Shown: positions 26,411-35,639, numbered from the stretch's first letter. The stretch is 64,000 bases of DNA from Anaerolineae bacterium (GCA_021463865.1 JAJTXY010000001.1:186001-250000); one strand, 5' to 3'. Notes: generated from the sequence alone by a model not told the origin. Numbers and translations: made by a program.

Positions 26411-26782
26411 CTATTTTTTCTCAGCCCAGCTTGCACAGGTGCGCTCAAATTCGGCGTGCCAATAGGATTCGTAATCTTCCTCAGCGACGCTGACCACGCC
26501 CTTAAAATAACCCGGTCCCGGACGACCATCGGATTTTCGCACGACCAGCGTAGCCAGATAGCCCCGTCCGGCTTTTTCATCATCAATGCTGATGTCACGT
26601 AATAGACCCGACATGGCATAGCTGTAGGGGTTGACTTCGGCGGTTTGGATGAGGCCGGCCAATTCGCCATAGGTGATGGTTTTGCGCTGACGGGCATGAT
26701 CCACGAGGATTTCAAACGCCTCTTGTTTGATCTTCTCCCATGTTTCGAGCAGATACCCAAATTTGCGTGGTGGTCTTGGCAT
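26411..26782 (-). CDS. Conserved-looking hypothetical protein, 123 aa
   Basis: From ATG at 26780-26782, with AGGGGA 6 bases upstream. The reading frame is open further upstream, but that part covers a GC-rich inverted repeat and has no coding look. The product begins MPRPPRKFGYLLETWEK, contains ITYGELAGLI, recalling the winged-helix start of alkyltransferase-like proteins, and then YLATLVVRKSDGRPGPGYF and a Trp-rich acidic end. I do not recognise it with certainty. It is a soluble protein of unknown function. Confidence 0.6.
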   Translation of the reverse strand: MPRPPRKFGYLLETWEKIKQEAFEILVDHARQRKTITYGELAGLIQTAEVNPYSYAMSGLLRDISIDDEKAGRGYLATLVVRKSDGRPGPGYFKGVVSVAEEDYESYWHAEFERTCASWAEKK

Positions 26783-26825
26783 GTCGAATCCCCTTTTTGA
26801 ACTGATGATACCAGATTCGGGTAAA

Positions 26826-26915
26826 GACACCCCATCCCCAACCCTTCCCCTAACAAAGGGAAGGGCTTGAATACAGGGTGTTCTCCCCTCCCTATATTTG
26901 GGGTGGGGTTGAACA
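26826..26915. repeat. GC-rich inverted repeat (dispersed-repeat type)
   Basis: Nested palindromes: an 8-base inner stem CCCTTCCC/GGGAAGGG, and outer arms CCCCATCCCCAA (about 26830-26841) and TTGGGGTGGGG (about 26898-26908) that pair with one base missing. This C/A-rich then G/T-rich form is common to short non-coding repeats scattered in many bacterial genomes. A single copy is seen here, so dispersal cannot be shown from the window. Confidence 0.5.
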
Positions 26916-27008
26916 GCCATGAATGACCCGAATTCCGTATGAGCTATACAAAATACCCAATGGGCGCAGGGATGGTTGCTAAATCTATATTCATTTAAGC
27001 TGGGCAAC

Positions 27009-27467
27009 TTATTCGATGGATTTGCGGAGATAGACAATATCTTCAACCCCGGTGGAGAAGCGCAGATTGATGGTTCGGTTGGGGACAAAGCCGACCCGTT
27101 CATAGAGGGCGATGGCGCGAGTGTTATTGACCCGTGCGCCGATTTCGACGGTTTTGCTGCCTAGCTGCTGGGCGAGACAGGTCAATTCATCCAGTAGCGC
27201 TGTGCCGATACCAAGACCGCGCAGTTCGCCGCTGACGACCAGATCACTGATTTCAGCGACCTGTGACCAGATCGTGACCAAACCAAAAGCACAGGCCTGA
27301 TTATTGACTACCGCCACCCGCGCCCCGCCTCGGTTGCGATTTTGGAGGGTGAAGGCACGCCGGAACATCATTTCTACGTAGGCCCGATTTTGGTCGGCCC
27401 AACATGCCTCATGCAATCGGCGGGCATCACTACGTTGAAGTTCGCGGAAAGTGACTTCGGGGTTCAT
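27009..27467 (-). CDS. GNAT family N-acetyltransferase
   Basis: 152 residues from ATG at 27465-27467, with GGAGGT just upstream; an earlier in-frame start adds eight residues but lacks a good ribosome site. The acetyl-CoA motif is GELRGLGIGTALLDEL, followed by VNNTRAIALYERVGF, both typical of GNAT enzymes. The substrate cannot be told. It lies between unknown genes and rpmF. Confidence 0.85.
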   Translation of the reverse strand: MNPEVTFRELQRSDARRLHEACWADQNRAYVEMMFRRAFTLQNRNRGGARVAVVNNQACAFGLVTIWSQVAEISDLVVSGELRGLGIGTALLDELTCLAQQLGSKTVEIGARVNNTRAIALYERVGFVPNRTINLRFSTGVEDIVYLRKSIE

Positions 27468-27490
27468 GCAACCTCCGGGCATTATAAACA

Positions 27491-27526
27491 CAGAAAAGCC
27501 GTTCGCGCATTGAGAGGGAAACGGCT
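27491..27526 (-). terminator. Rho-independent terminator after rpmF
   Basis: On the minus strand AGCCGTT (27520-27526) pairs with AACGGCT (27497-27503) and is followed by TTTCTG. It lies 54 bases past the rpmF stop and just before the GNAT start, so it closes the housekeeping transcript. Confidence 0.65.
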
Positions 27527-27579
27527 ATGCCTGTTGGGTATTGGGTGTCGAAAACTGCATTGGCCTAACGATACGAGGA

Positions 27580-27768
27580 CTAAGATTCTTCCTCAATCAC
27601 AATAACTTCACGGCCTTTGTACGTGCCGCAGTTTGGGCAAACCCGATGGGAGACCTTGTATTCGCCACAGTTATCGCAGCGTACCAAATGCGCCAGCGTC
27701 AGGGCGTCGTGGGAACGACGGTTGCCGCGCTTGCGACGGGACAATTTACGTTTGGGTAGAGGACCCAT
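27580..27768 (-). CDS. rpmF: 50S ribosomal protein L32
   Basis: 62 residues beginning MGPLPKRKLSRRKRGNRRSHD, the standard bL32 start after the initiator. Four cysteines (31, 34, 44 and 47) form a CxxC pair on each side of a loop, so this is the zinc-binding form. The rpmF gene near coaD and recG is a conserved bacterial arrangement. Confidence 0.96.
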   Translation of the reverse strand: MGPLPKRKLSRRKRGNRRSHDALTLAHLVRCDNCGEYKVSHRVCPNCGTYKGREVIVIEEES

Positions 27769-27875
27769 GAGATATTCTGCCTCTGTTTCAATTCCAAAAA
27801 GCTAACGATTACGCTATTCAACAGCGGACGGCATGATAGCATTAACCACCGCCGAAAACAAGGGTAATCGGCGCT

Positions 27876-28472
27876 TTAATCCGAACTTCCCGCATCCACC
27901 AGTTCTTCCTTTTCCACCTTGAGTGCTTTGGGAGCAGAGGGGACAGGCGGCTGAACTGGGATAGCGGAGGGTGGCGGCGGCGCGGCTTGCACCACTTGGG
28001 CTTGGGCGGCGGCCTGAGCACGAATATCCCGATCTTGGGCAATCTTGGTGACGCCGTTCCGTACAATGGTCAGGGTACGGAGCAGGTGGCTTTCCAATTC
28101 TTTCAGCACATCCATGACATAGGAATCGGCTTCATCCCGAATGGCGGCGGCTTCTTGGCGGGCCTGATTTAGAATATTTTCGGCGCGATGTTGGGCCGTC
28201 TGGACAATGGCATCCCGGTGAACCAACTCGTCTGATTTTTGGCGGGCTAAATCCAGCATACGGGTAGCTTCTTCGTTGGCCTGTGCGATCAAACGATCCC
28301 GCTGGTTGACCACACGGGTCGCCTTTTCGATTTGTTCGGGAATCGAAATCCGCATCTGGTCAATAATTTCCAATGCCCGTTCCTCGTCAATGACGGTGAA
28401 CTTGCTCATGGGCAGATGCCGACCTTCATCAATGAGGTCTTCCAAGCGGTCAACTAAGTGTTGAATATCCAT
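27876..28472 (-). CDS. Coiled-coil protein (DivIVA / ATP synthase B-like layout)
   Basis: 198 residues. The N terminus (MDIQHLVDRLEDLIDEG) is followed by a long, highly charged helix from about 30 to 150 with a heptad pattern and repeated Ala-Arg-Gln-Glu segments, then a Pro/Ala-rich tail. It has no membrane segment. This look is shared by DivIVA-like cell-pole proteins and by stalk subunits of ATP synthase. The position between rpmF and coaD resembles the place of a DivIVA-like gene in other Chloroflexota. The exact family is uncertain. Confidence 0.65.
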   Translation of the reverse strand: MDIQHLVDRLEDLIDEGRHLPMSKFTVIDEERALEIIDQMRISIPEQIEKATRVVNQRDRLIAQANEEATRMLDLARQKSDELVHRDAIVQTAQHRAENILNQARQEAAAIRDEADSYVMDVLKELESHLLRTLTIVRNGVTKIAQDRDIRAQAAAQAQVVQAAPPPPSAIPVQPPVPSAPKALKVEKEELVDAGSSD

Positions 28473-28541
28473 TAATGCCCTCCTCGGCCAGATTCAGATG
28501 GTTGACCGGGCCATTCAGTCATCAGTTTACCAGTAATTTTA

Positions 28542-29039
28542 TTACCCTATTTCGGCATAACGCTTCCGTAGGGCTTCGGCGACACGGTGCGGCACCATTG
28601 AACTGACGTCACCACCCAACGAAGCAATTTCACGCACGGTGCTGGAGCTAATGTGGATAAACTGCTCGCCCGTGATGAAATTGACCTGTTCTAAATGTGG
28701 CGCGAGTCGCTGATTTGCCAGCGCCATGCGAAATTCAAACTCAAAATCGGAAAAGACGCGCAACCCACGAACGAGGATGTGTGCCTCTGCCGCTTTTAAA
28801 TAGTCTACAGTCAATCCGGTGTAGGATGCAACTTTTACATTGGAAAGTCCTTCCATGGCCTCCTTCAAAAAGCCCAAACGCTCCTCCACCGTAAACAACA
28901 TTGGCTTGTTGGGTGGATTTTCGTAAACCGCCACAATCACTTCGTCGAAAACATGGGCGGCGCGACGGGCAATATCAATATGCCCATAATGCACGGGATT
29001 GAACGAACCGGGAAAAACAGCACGGCGAAAACCGGCCAT
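28542..29039 (-). CDS. coaD: Phosphopantetheine adenylyltransferase
   Basis: 165 residues, the family norm. FPGSFNPVHYGHIDI carries the nucleotidyl-transferase HxGH motif (17-20), and ISSSTVREIASLGGDVS carries the second ATP motif. It transfers AMP to 4'-phosphopantetheine in the penultimate step of coenzyme A synthesis. It lies 55 bases after recG. Confidence 0.96.
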   Translation of the reverse strand: MAGFRRAVFPGSFNPVHYGHIDIARRAAHVFDEVIVAVYENPPNKPMLFTVEERLGFLKEAMEGLSNVKVASYTGLTVDYLKAAEAHILVRGLRVFSDFEFEFRMALANQRLAPHLEQVNFITGEQFIHISSSTVREIASLGGDVSSMVPHRVAEALRKRYAEIG

Positions 29040-29094
29040 AAAAACGCTCCTACGAGTTAAATTTGATACAATCCGTATCAGGCGTATGAAAACT

Positions 29095-31782
29095 CTAACT
29101 TAAATCCGTCCGGCGCTCTTGCAACAGACGGACACGACGCGCCAATAGTTGATGTTCAGGCATGGTTAACAATGGGTCTTCGGCATAGATGGCACGGCTT
29201 TCTTTCTGCGCCAACTCGACCAACTGCACATCCATTGATTGGTCAAATCGCACAGCGCCATAACCCGCCTGACGTGTGCCCAGCAAATCCCCCGGCCCGC
29301 GCAATTGCCAATCGAGTTCGGCCAGCGCAAAGCCATCACTCAGCGTTTCAAATTTGCGGAGGCGTTCGACGGCTTCGGGATTATCTGAATCGCTGATGAG
29401 CAGGCAGAACGATTGATGTTGTCCGCGACCAACCCGCCCCCGGAATTGGTGGAGTTGGGCAAGGCCAAAACGATTTGCACCCTCAATCAAAATGACGGTG
29501 GCGTTGGGCACATCAATACCGACTTCGATGACTGAGGTCGAAATTAAGACCTGAATTTCACCGTGTGCAAAGGCCGCCATGACCTCATCTTTTTCGGATG
29601 GCTTTAGACGCCCGTGCATCAAGCCACAGCGATAGTGCCGGAAAATGGTGGTGCTGAGTTCGTCAAAGGCTTCGACGGCAGAACGGCTCTCACTGTCATC
29701 AGAGGCCTCGACCAACGGATAGACGATAAAGGCTTGGTGGCCCTCTTCCAATTGATGCTTGATGAAACTGTAGGCCCGTTCGCGTTCGGGAGCAAACAGC
29801 AGCTTGGTCTCAATCGGCTGGCGACCCGGTGGCATTTCATCCAACACAGTCAAATCAAGGTCGGCATACATCGTCAGGGCCAGTGTACGCGGGATGGGAG
29901 TAGCAGTCATCACCAAAACATGCGGGTTGGTGCCTTTGCCGCGCAGTGTCCCGCGTTCGTCTACCCCGAAACGATGCTGCTCATCAATGATTGCCAATGC
30001 TAGATTGTTAAATTCGATGCCTTCTTGAATCAGGGCATGAGTGCCGATTACGATCTGTACGCTGCCATTGGCAAGCCCTTCATAAATTTCGCGGCGCTGC
30101 GGTTCGGGGGTGCTGCCTGTCAATAATTGAATATTGACATTCTCGCCACCCGATACCCCCGCGAACAATTTACGAATACCCTGATAATGTTGCTCGGCTA
30201 AAATGCTGGTGGGGGCCATCAATGCAGACTGCTTGCCATTGGCAATCGCTACACCGAGGGCCATCGCCGCGATGACGGTTTTGCCTGAGCCGACATCCCC
30301 CTGTAACAAGCGGTTCATCGGAATGGCTTGAGTTAAATCTTGGCGGATGGCATCAACAGCTTTATGCTGCGCTCCGGTTAATTGATAGGGCAGGCCACCG
30401 AGAAAGGATTGTACCCATTCATCGCTGACGGTCAGCGGGATGCCGGGGACGGATTGCCACACCTGTCGTTTTGCCAAAATCCCCAGTTGCAGCAGCATCA
30501 ATTCATCAAAGGCAAGGCGCTGTTGGGCATATTCCAAAAATTCCCATTTTTGCGGGAGATGGATTTGGCGTAAGGCCCAGCCAAGATCAACCATCTCGGT
30601 GCGTTCCAAGACGCTTTCCGGCATGTAGTCGGGCAGTTTATTGACCCATGTGTCCAAGACCTCGCGCATCAGCTTGCGCACAATTTTGGAGGAGAGGCCC
30701 TGTGTCAGTGGATAGACGGGAATAATGCCACCCTGCTGCAAACTACGTTGGTCTACCAATTCCCATTCTGGGTTGGACATGCTGAGTTCACCCCGGAATA
30801 AATCGGTTTTGCCGTACATGGCAATTTGCATCCCGATTTTTAACATGCGTTTGAGATAGGGCTGGTTGAAAAAGGTGACGTTGATTTTGCCTGCCCCGTC
30901 TTCGACTAGGACACTGATAAAGGGGCGACCCTCGCGGGATTTTAATTCGACGATGCGCTGAATTGTGCCAATGGCCGCCGTTTGTTGATAGGGCTTGAGA
31001 TGGCTGAGGGGCAGCAGGCGGGTGTAGTCGTCATAGCGGCGCGGCATAAAAAACAGCAGGTCGCCTAATGTCGCAATACCTAATCGCGCCAACTGCTCGG
31101 CCCGTTTATCGCCAACCCCCTTCAAATTTTGCACACGGTCATTGAGATGGCCCATCACCTCACGTGCAGCATCAATATCAACCGATTTGCGCGGGGTGCG
31201 GCGCGGCTTGGGAGCACGGGCTTGCGATTTGCGGTCTAATGTGGCTGGGGCGACAAATTCAATCACTTCCAATGAGGAGGTGATGACGTCTTCTTTAAAC
31301 GAACCCTCGTCCTCGTCGTCCTCATCACCATTGTCAAATTTGGATTTGGCGGGTGGGCGCGGCGCGGGTCGCGGGGCAGGTGGCTTTGGTGGCACAGGTG
31401 GTGGGCTTGCCGCAGGTTCAGTCGCCACTGATTTGGATGGAGTAGATGGTGGAGGCGCTGTTTGAGCGGCAGGCGGGGCATCGGGTGAGACCCACTCCGC
31501 TGCGTAGGCTGGATTTTGGGGTGCTCGTCCAGTGATACGTCCCATCATATATTTGATGGACTGCTGACGTTTGTCGCGGTCTTCCAAACTGCCATACTCG
31601 CTCATGACCTTGCCCAGTTCTTCGATCAGGTTATGTTGAGCAGGCGTTTTGGCTTGTTGGTGGGCATCGCGTGACCAGTTGGGAATATAGGATTGCAACC
31701 CACCAATGACTGCCGTGTTTTTATAGCCGGTGTCTTGTTCCAGCCGTAATATTTTGATTAGGGTTTCAAGTGCTGAAGCCAT
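29095..31782 (-). CDS. recG: ATP-dependent DNA helicase RecG with long N-terminal extension
   Basis: 895 residues from ATG at 31780-31782, chosen for its GGAGA site and because the upstream frame runs into the DegV gene. The wedge domain (LFFMPRRYDDYTRL), Walker A (LLQGDVGSGKT), the DEQHRFG box, and FRGRVGRGQHQSFCLL followed by GDLLGTRQAG identify RecG, which reverses stalled replication forks. An added N-terminal segment of about 190 residues precedes the wedge: a helical domain (1-100), then a Pro/Ala-rich linker and an acidic stretch. Typical RecG is near 690 residues. The gene follows the fak genes, as in many Firmicutes. Confidence 0.94.
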   Translation of the reverse strand: MASALETLIKILRLEQDTGYKNTAVIGGLQSYIPNWSRDAHQQAKTPAQHNLIEELGKVMSEYGSLEDRDKRQQSIKYMMGRITGRAPQNPAYAAEWVSPDAPPAAQTAPPPSTPSKSVATEPAASPPPVPPKPPAPRPAPRPPAKSKFDNGDEDDEDEGSFKEDVITSSLEVIEFVAPATLDRKSQARAPKPRRTPRKSVDIDAAREVMGHLNDRVQNLKGVGDKRAEQLARLGIATLGDLLFFMPRRYDDYTRLLPLSHLKPYQQTAAIGTIQRIVELKSREGRPFISVLVEDGAGKINVTFFNQPYLKRMLKIGMQIAMYGKTDLFRGELSMSNPEWELVDQRSLQQGGIIPVYPLTQGLSSKIVRKLMREVLDTWVNKLPDYMPESVLERTEMVDLGWALRQIHLPQKWEFLEYAQQRLAFDELMLLQLGILAKRQVWQSVPGIPLTVSDEWVQSFLGGLPYQLTGAQHKAVDAIRQDLTQAIPMNRLLQGDVGSGKTVIAAMALGVAIANGKQSALMAPTSILAEQHYQGIRKLFAGVSGGENVNIQLLTGSTPEPQRREIYEGLANGSVQIVIGTHALIQEGIEFNNLALAIIDEQHRFGVDERGTLRGKGTNPHVLVMTATPIPRTLALTMYADLDLTVLDEMPPGRQPIETKLLFAPERERAYSFIKHQLEEGHQAFIVYPLVEASDDSESRSAVEAFDELSTTIFRHYRCGLMHGRLKPSEKDEVMAAFAHGEIQVLISTSVIEVGIDVPNATVILIEGANRFGLAQLHQFRGRVGRGQHQSFCLLISDSDNPEAVERLRKFETLSDGFALAELDWQLRGPGDLLGTRQAGYGAVRFDQSMDVQLVELAQKESRAIYAEDPLLTMPEHQLLARRVRLLQERRTDLS

Positions 31783-31795
31783 CTTATCTCCGAAG

Positions 31796-32641
31796 TTATG
31801 CTTTGGCTTTGATAAGGGCCAGCCCAATTCCGTTGGGGCCGACATGTGTGCCAATAACGGGGGTCACGTCTACCATATTGAGATAGGCTTGCGGGGCGAT
31901 GTCTTGCACCAAATCCATGAGCTTTTGTCCACGCTCCGGATTAAAAGAATGCAAGACGGTTAGCCGTTCCAATGGGGCTTCGCGGTGGGCAATATCGGCC
32001 ACTTCGCGGATGGCCTTCTCAAACGTGCGTACCCGTCCAGCGGTGTTGACATCGCCTTCGCGCACGTCAATAATCGGTTTGATTTGGAGAAGTGTCCCGA
32101 CGTTTGCTTGTGCCCATCCTACACGACCACTGCGCCGCAAATATTCGAGGGTATCTAATACGGCATATAAACGTGCCCGTGAACGCATTTCGCTGATGAG
32201 AGCCTTAATATCCTCGACGGGTGCCCCTTTTTCGGCGGATTCAGCGGCAGCAATCGCCATCCAACCCTGCGCCATCGTCAAGGTACCGCTATCAATCACG
32301 GTGATTTTCTCCGGTGAAACTTCGTTGGCGGCGACCACCATCCCGTTATAGATGCCGCTGAGTTTGCTGGCAACCGAAAACGCGATTACATGGTCGGCAT
32401 CAGCAAGGGCCTCTTGGAAAATTTTAGCTCCCATGCCGGGGGGGGGAGCGGCTGTCGTCGGTAATTCAGTGGCTTGGGCAAGGCGCTTGTAAAAGTCTTG
32501 GCGCGACAGGGAGACGCCATCGTCGGGAAAACTTTGGTCGCCGAAATTCACATAGTCTGGGACAATGCGAATGTCATGTTTTTTCGCTAGGTCGGACGGG
32601 ATGTCTGCCGCGCTGTCCACCACGATTTTGATTTTGCTCAC
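31796..32641 (-). CDS. DegV family fatty-acid-binding protein (FakB type), copy 1
   Basis: 281 residues. The start IKIVVDSAADIPSDLAKKHDI and the block TTAAPPPGMGAKIF (the usual TSQPS-like loop) identify the DegV fold, which binds one acyl chain and presents it to FakA for phosphorylation. The C-terminal GTHVGPNGIGLALI motif is typical. It overlaps the second DegV gene by 4 bases and is 13 bases from recG. Confidence 0.9.
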   Translation of the reverse strand: MSKIKIVVDSAADIPSDLAKKHDIRIVPDYVNFGDQSFPDDGVSLSRQDFYKRLAQATELPTTAAPPPGMGAKIFQEALADADHVIAFSVASKLSGIYNGMVVAANEVSPEKITVIDSGTLTMAQGWMAIAAAESAEKGAPVEDIKALISEMRSRARLYAVLDTLEYLRRSGRVGWAQANVGTLLQIKPIIDVREGDVNTAGRVRTFEKAIREVADIAHREAPLERLTVLHSFNPERGQKLMDLVQDIAPQAYLNMVDVTPVIGTHVGPNGIGLALIKAKA

Positions 32642-33507
32642 GCGATTATATCCTCTTCTTCGCCTTCCAAAATGACCAGCCCCGTTGCATCACCGCCCAG
32701 CAAACTGCCAATGGAAGGATCATATAACATGGTGGGGAAATCTTGCCCCTGCAATTCCAGTGCGAGACGGTCTTGCAGCATCCGAACGGGTTCGGTTAAT
32801 GTGGTCGTGTGTGTCAACAGGGCCATCTGGTCAATACTGGCGAATTCCATCGCAAATTCGGCTAATTTTTCAACTGCTTGGGCATGGGTGCGGGCTTTTT
32901 CCATAATCATCAACTGCCCTTCCTCAATGGTGAGAAACGGCATGATGCCCAACATCGTCCCCAGAATCGTTTGGGCTGCGCCGATAAAGCCCTGTTCACG
33001 GATCATGTTCATTTTTTCGACATAAAAGACGGCATAGATACGTGGGATGGTGCGTCGAACCAAGCGCACGATGTCTTCTAAGTCATCGGCTTCACTGGCG
33101 ATTTGACCGGTTTTATCTACCAGCATCCCCAACCCGGCGGAGATGGTTTGCGAGTCTACTACTTCAATATCACAACGCCCCAACAGCATTTGGCTGGCGG
33201 TCTTGGCGTTATGGCAGACATGCCCCAATCGAGCCGAAAGATGCAAGGAGATGATTTGATTGACATCCCGATTGAGCCACTTGTAGACCTCTAAAAATTC
33301 TTCTGGTGTCGGTGGGATCAACTTCGGGATGACATTCTCACGTTGGATGCGCCGTAAAAATTCCTCCGCCCCAATGTCGAAGCCAAGCCGATAGGTGGTT
33401 TCACCTATTTGCAGGCGCAGCGGAACCACCGTAACCTCATAACGTTTGACGATGGTGGGGTCAATAAAAAGGGCTGAACTATCGGTGACGATACGTACCT
33501 TATTCAA
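32638..33507 (-). CDS. DegV family fatty-acid-binding protein (FakB type), copy 2
   Basis: 289 residues, begins VRIVTDSSALFIDPTIVKRYEV and has the LIPPTPEEFLEVY loop in place of the usual TSQPS motif. The C-terminal acyl-binding signature GTHxGPG seen in copy 1 is replaced by MLYDPSIGSLLGGDATGLVI, so it may prefer a different lipid or has diverged. It is translationally coupled to copy 1 and lies 24 bases after fakA, which it probably serves. Confidence 0.85.
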   Translation of the reverse strand: MNKVRIVTDSSALFIDPTIVKRYEVTVVPLRLQIGETTYRLGFDIGAEEFLRRIQRENVIPKLIPPTPEEFLEVYKWLNRDVNQIISLHLSARLGHVCHNAKTASQMLLGRCDIEVVDSQTISAGLGMLVDKTGQIASEADDLEDIVRLVRRTIPRIYAVFYVEKMNMIREQGFIGAAQTILGTMLGIMPFLTIEEGQLMIMEKARTHAQAVEKLAEFAMEFASIDQMALLTHTTTLTEPVRMLQDRLALELQGQDFPTMLYDPSIGSLLGGDATGLVILEGEEEDIIA

Positions 33508-33531
33508 GGTTGCTTTTTCCTGAGAGTGCCG

Positions 33532-35223
33532 CTATTCCACACTGAATATTACCTGATAATGCGGCTGTCCCCCATACACAGTTTCAAATTCCAAATGGGG
33601 GTAGGCGTCGGCGAGGGTATCGGATAAATTTCGCACTTCACTTTCGTGTAGCGAGTCACCATAATAGAGAGTAATCAGTTCCATAGTGTCTAGATCATCA
33701 ATGGCAGCTAGTAAGCCACGCATGGCATCCCCGACTGAATCTCCTGAGAATCGGAGTTTACCATTCAACAGGCCGATAATTTGGCCCTCTTTGACCTTGA
33801 CCCCATCCAATTCAACAGAACGGGTAGCCGTTGTGACTTCACCTGTGAACACCTTGTCTTTGGCTTTGGTCATGGCTGCTGCTACATCCGCCAAATTTCC
33901 ATTGGGTTGATAGGGCAGCATGGCGCTAACCCCTTCGGTAAAGGAACGAGTTGGCACTACCACACACTGCTTGTCGGAGATCAGTTTGGCAGCTTGTTCG
34001 GCGGCCAGAATGATATTTTTGTTATTGGGCAGGATGATTATTTTGTCGGTGTTGATTTTGCCAATCGCCTTGAGGATTTCTTCGGTGCTGGGGTTGTTGG
34101 TTTGCCCACCGTTAACTAGGCCCGCGACGCCTAGTTGTTGAAATACACCTGCTAATCCATCGCCAGCGACGACGGCTACCACCCCAATCTGGCCGGGTTC
34201 GACGGCGGTCAGTTCTAGATCATCTACACTAAAGGATTTTTCTTGCTCGGTGCGCTTTTTGAGATATTCCTCATACTGCACCTGCATATTTTCGACCACA
34301 ACATCTAGGAGAACACCGAGATTCGCGCCGTAGTGGAGGGGGTGGCCGGGATTATGGACATGCACATGGACTTTGACGGCGGTGTCATTCCCCACGACGA
34401 CCACCGAATCACCCATACTCTCCATCGCGGCTTTGATCACATCAGGATTTAGACCCTCGCCTTTGATGACAAACTGCACATCATAGCCATAACCTAATTC
34501 GCCGGGATCAAGCACTTCGGCCAAATTATGTTCTTCGTGATCTAATTCAGCGTCGGTGGGGATGGCTTGGCCTTCAATCTGAACGCTCTGACCCTTTAAG
34601 TGGCGCAGCATCCCTTCAAGGATATAGACCAATCCCACCCCCCCTGAATCTACGACACCAGCCTCTTTCAAGCGGGGTAGAAGATTTGGCGTGTTCTCGA
34701 CTGATACCCACCCGCGAGCCACCATTTTTTCAAGTAGTTCCTGTAAATTGGGTGTCGTGGCAACCTGCGCCTCGGCTTCTTCGGTCATCTCTCTGGCGAC
34801 GGTCAAAATTGTGCCTTCTACCGGACGCTGGACACCACGATAGGCCATATCGGTTGCCATGCGCAGGGCTGCTACCATTTGGGGAGCATCAAAAGTTTCG
34901 GTGTCACCGAGGGACTGGGCAAACCCTTTCCATAACTGTGACATGATGGTTCCAGAATTACCGCGTGATCCCATCATTGCTCCATAGGCGATTTTCTGGG
35001 CAACTTTGCCTACATGGGTGGAATTTTCATGGGTGACTTCATTACAGGCATTCCGCATGGTCAACAGCATATTTGTTCCTGTATCCCCATCTGGAACCGG
35101 GAATACATTGAGTTCATTGACTTGGCGGTAATGGCTTTCTAACCAATGGAGGCCAGCATTTGCCAAAGACTTAAGTTGATGCCCATCACACGTCAGATTA
35201 AATTGCGCTGTTTGTTCAGTCAT
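33532..35223 (-). CDS. fakA: Fatty acid kinase subunit A (DhaL-YloV family)
   Basis: 563 residues. Residues about 5-205 are the DhaL-type kinase domain; VFPVPDGDTGTNMLLTM holds the Asp residues that bind Mg-ATP. The rest is the YloV middle and DegV-like C-terminal domains. FakA phosphorylates fatty acids bound to FakB, feeding exogenous acyl groups into phospholipid synthesis through PlsX/PlsY. Two FakB-type genes follow directly. The asp23-fakA-recG order is as in Firmicutes. Confidence 0.93.
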   Translation of the reverse strand: MTEQTAQFNLTCDGHQLKSLANAGLHWLESHYRQVNELNVFPVPDGDTGTNMLLTMRNACNEVTHENSTHVGKVAQKIAYGAMMGSRGNSGTIMSQLWKGFAQSLGDTETFDAPQMVAALRMATDMAYRGVQRPVEGTILTVAREMTEEAEAQVATTPNLQELLEKMVARGWVSVENTPNLLPRLKEAGVVDSGGVGLVYILEGMLRHLKGQSVQIEGQAIPTDAELDHEEHNLAEVLDPGELGYGYDVQFVIKGEGLNPDVIKAAMESMGDSVVVVGNDTAVKVHVHVHNPGHPLHYGANLGVLLDVVVENMQVQYEEYLKKRTEQEKSFSVDDLELTAVEPGQIGVVAVVAGDGLAGVFQQLGVAGLVNGGQTNNPSTEEILKAIGKINTDKIIILPNNKNIILAAEQAAKLISDKQCVVVPTRSFTEGVSAMLPYQPNGNLADVAAAMTKAKDKVFTGEVTTATRSVELDGVKVKEGQIIGLLNGKLRFSGDSVGDAMRGLLAAIDDLDTMELITLYYGDSLHESEVRNLSDTLADAYPHLEFETVYGGQPHYQVIFSVE

Positions 35224-35240
35224 AACACTTCCGAAAAATC

Positions 35241-35615
35241 CTACGATGATTTACTGGCCTTTGGTTGTTGGCTGATGCGAAGGCCCTGCACATGGACATT
35301 GACACTCTTTACAGGCATGGTGGTATTTTGTTCGATGACATAACGCACGCTGTTGATAATGCTGGATGAAACGCTGGCAATGCGAATGCCATGTTCCAAG
35401 ATCACATAAATATCAATAGCGATCTCGTTATCCTCGATTTGGATTGCCACCCCTCGGTGCGGATCACGGGTCAACGTAGCAGCAACACCCGACGTCCGGT
35501 TGGCGGTTGCCATGCTGACAACCCCATATGTCTGGGTAACGGTATGGCTGACCAAACTGGCAATCGCGGTTGGCGAAATTTCAATTATTCCATGAACGTT
35601 CTCTTTTGTCGTCAT
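35241..35615 (-). CDS. Asp23/Gls24 family envelope protein
   Basis: 124 residues. The start GIIEISPTAIASLVSHTVTQTYGVV and later VRYVIEQNTTMPVKSVNVHVQGL are the family hallmarks. These proteins associate with the membrane envelope. The gene begins the minus-strand fak operon, 17 bases from fakA, divergent from rpmB. Confidence 0.92.
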   Translation of the reverse strand: MTTKENVHGIIEISPTAIASLVSHTVTQTYGVVSMATANRTSGVAATLTRDPHRGVAIQIEDNEIAIDIYVILEHGIRIASVSSSIINSVRYVIEQNTTMPVKSVNVHVQGLRISQQPKASKSS

Positions 35616-35639
35616 GCAGTTTTCTTTCTTGGGCTACCC

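Noticed and set aside
26783-27103. Upstream extension of the 123-residue gene
   Set aside because: It covers the GC-rich inverted repeat and has low-quality sequence; the ATG at 26782 has a good ribosome site.
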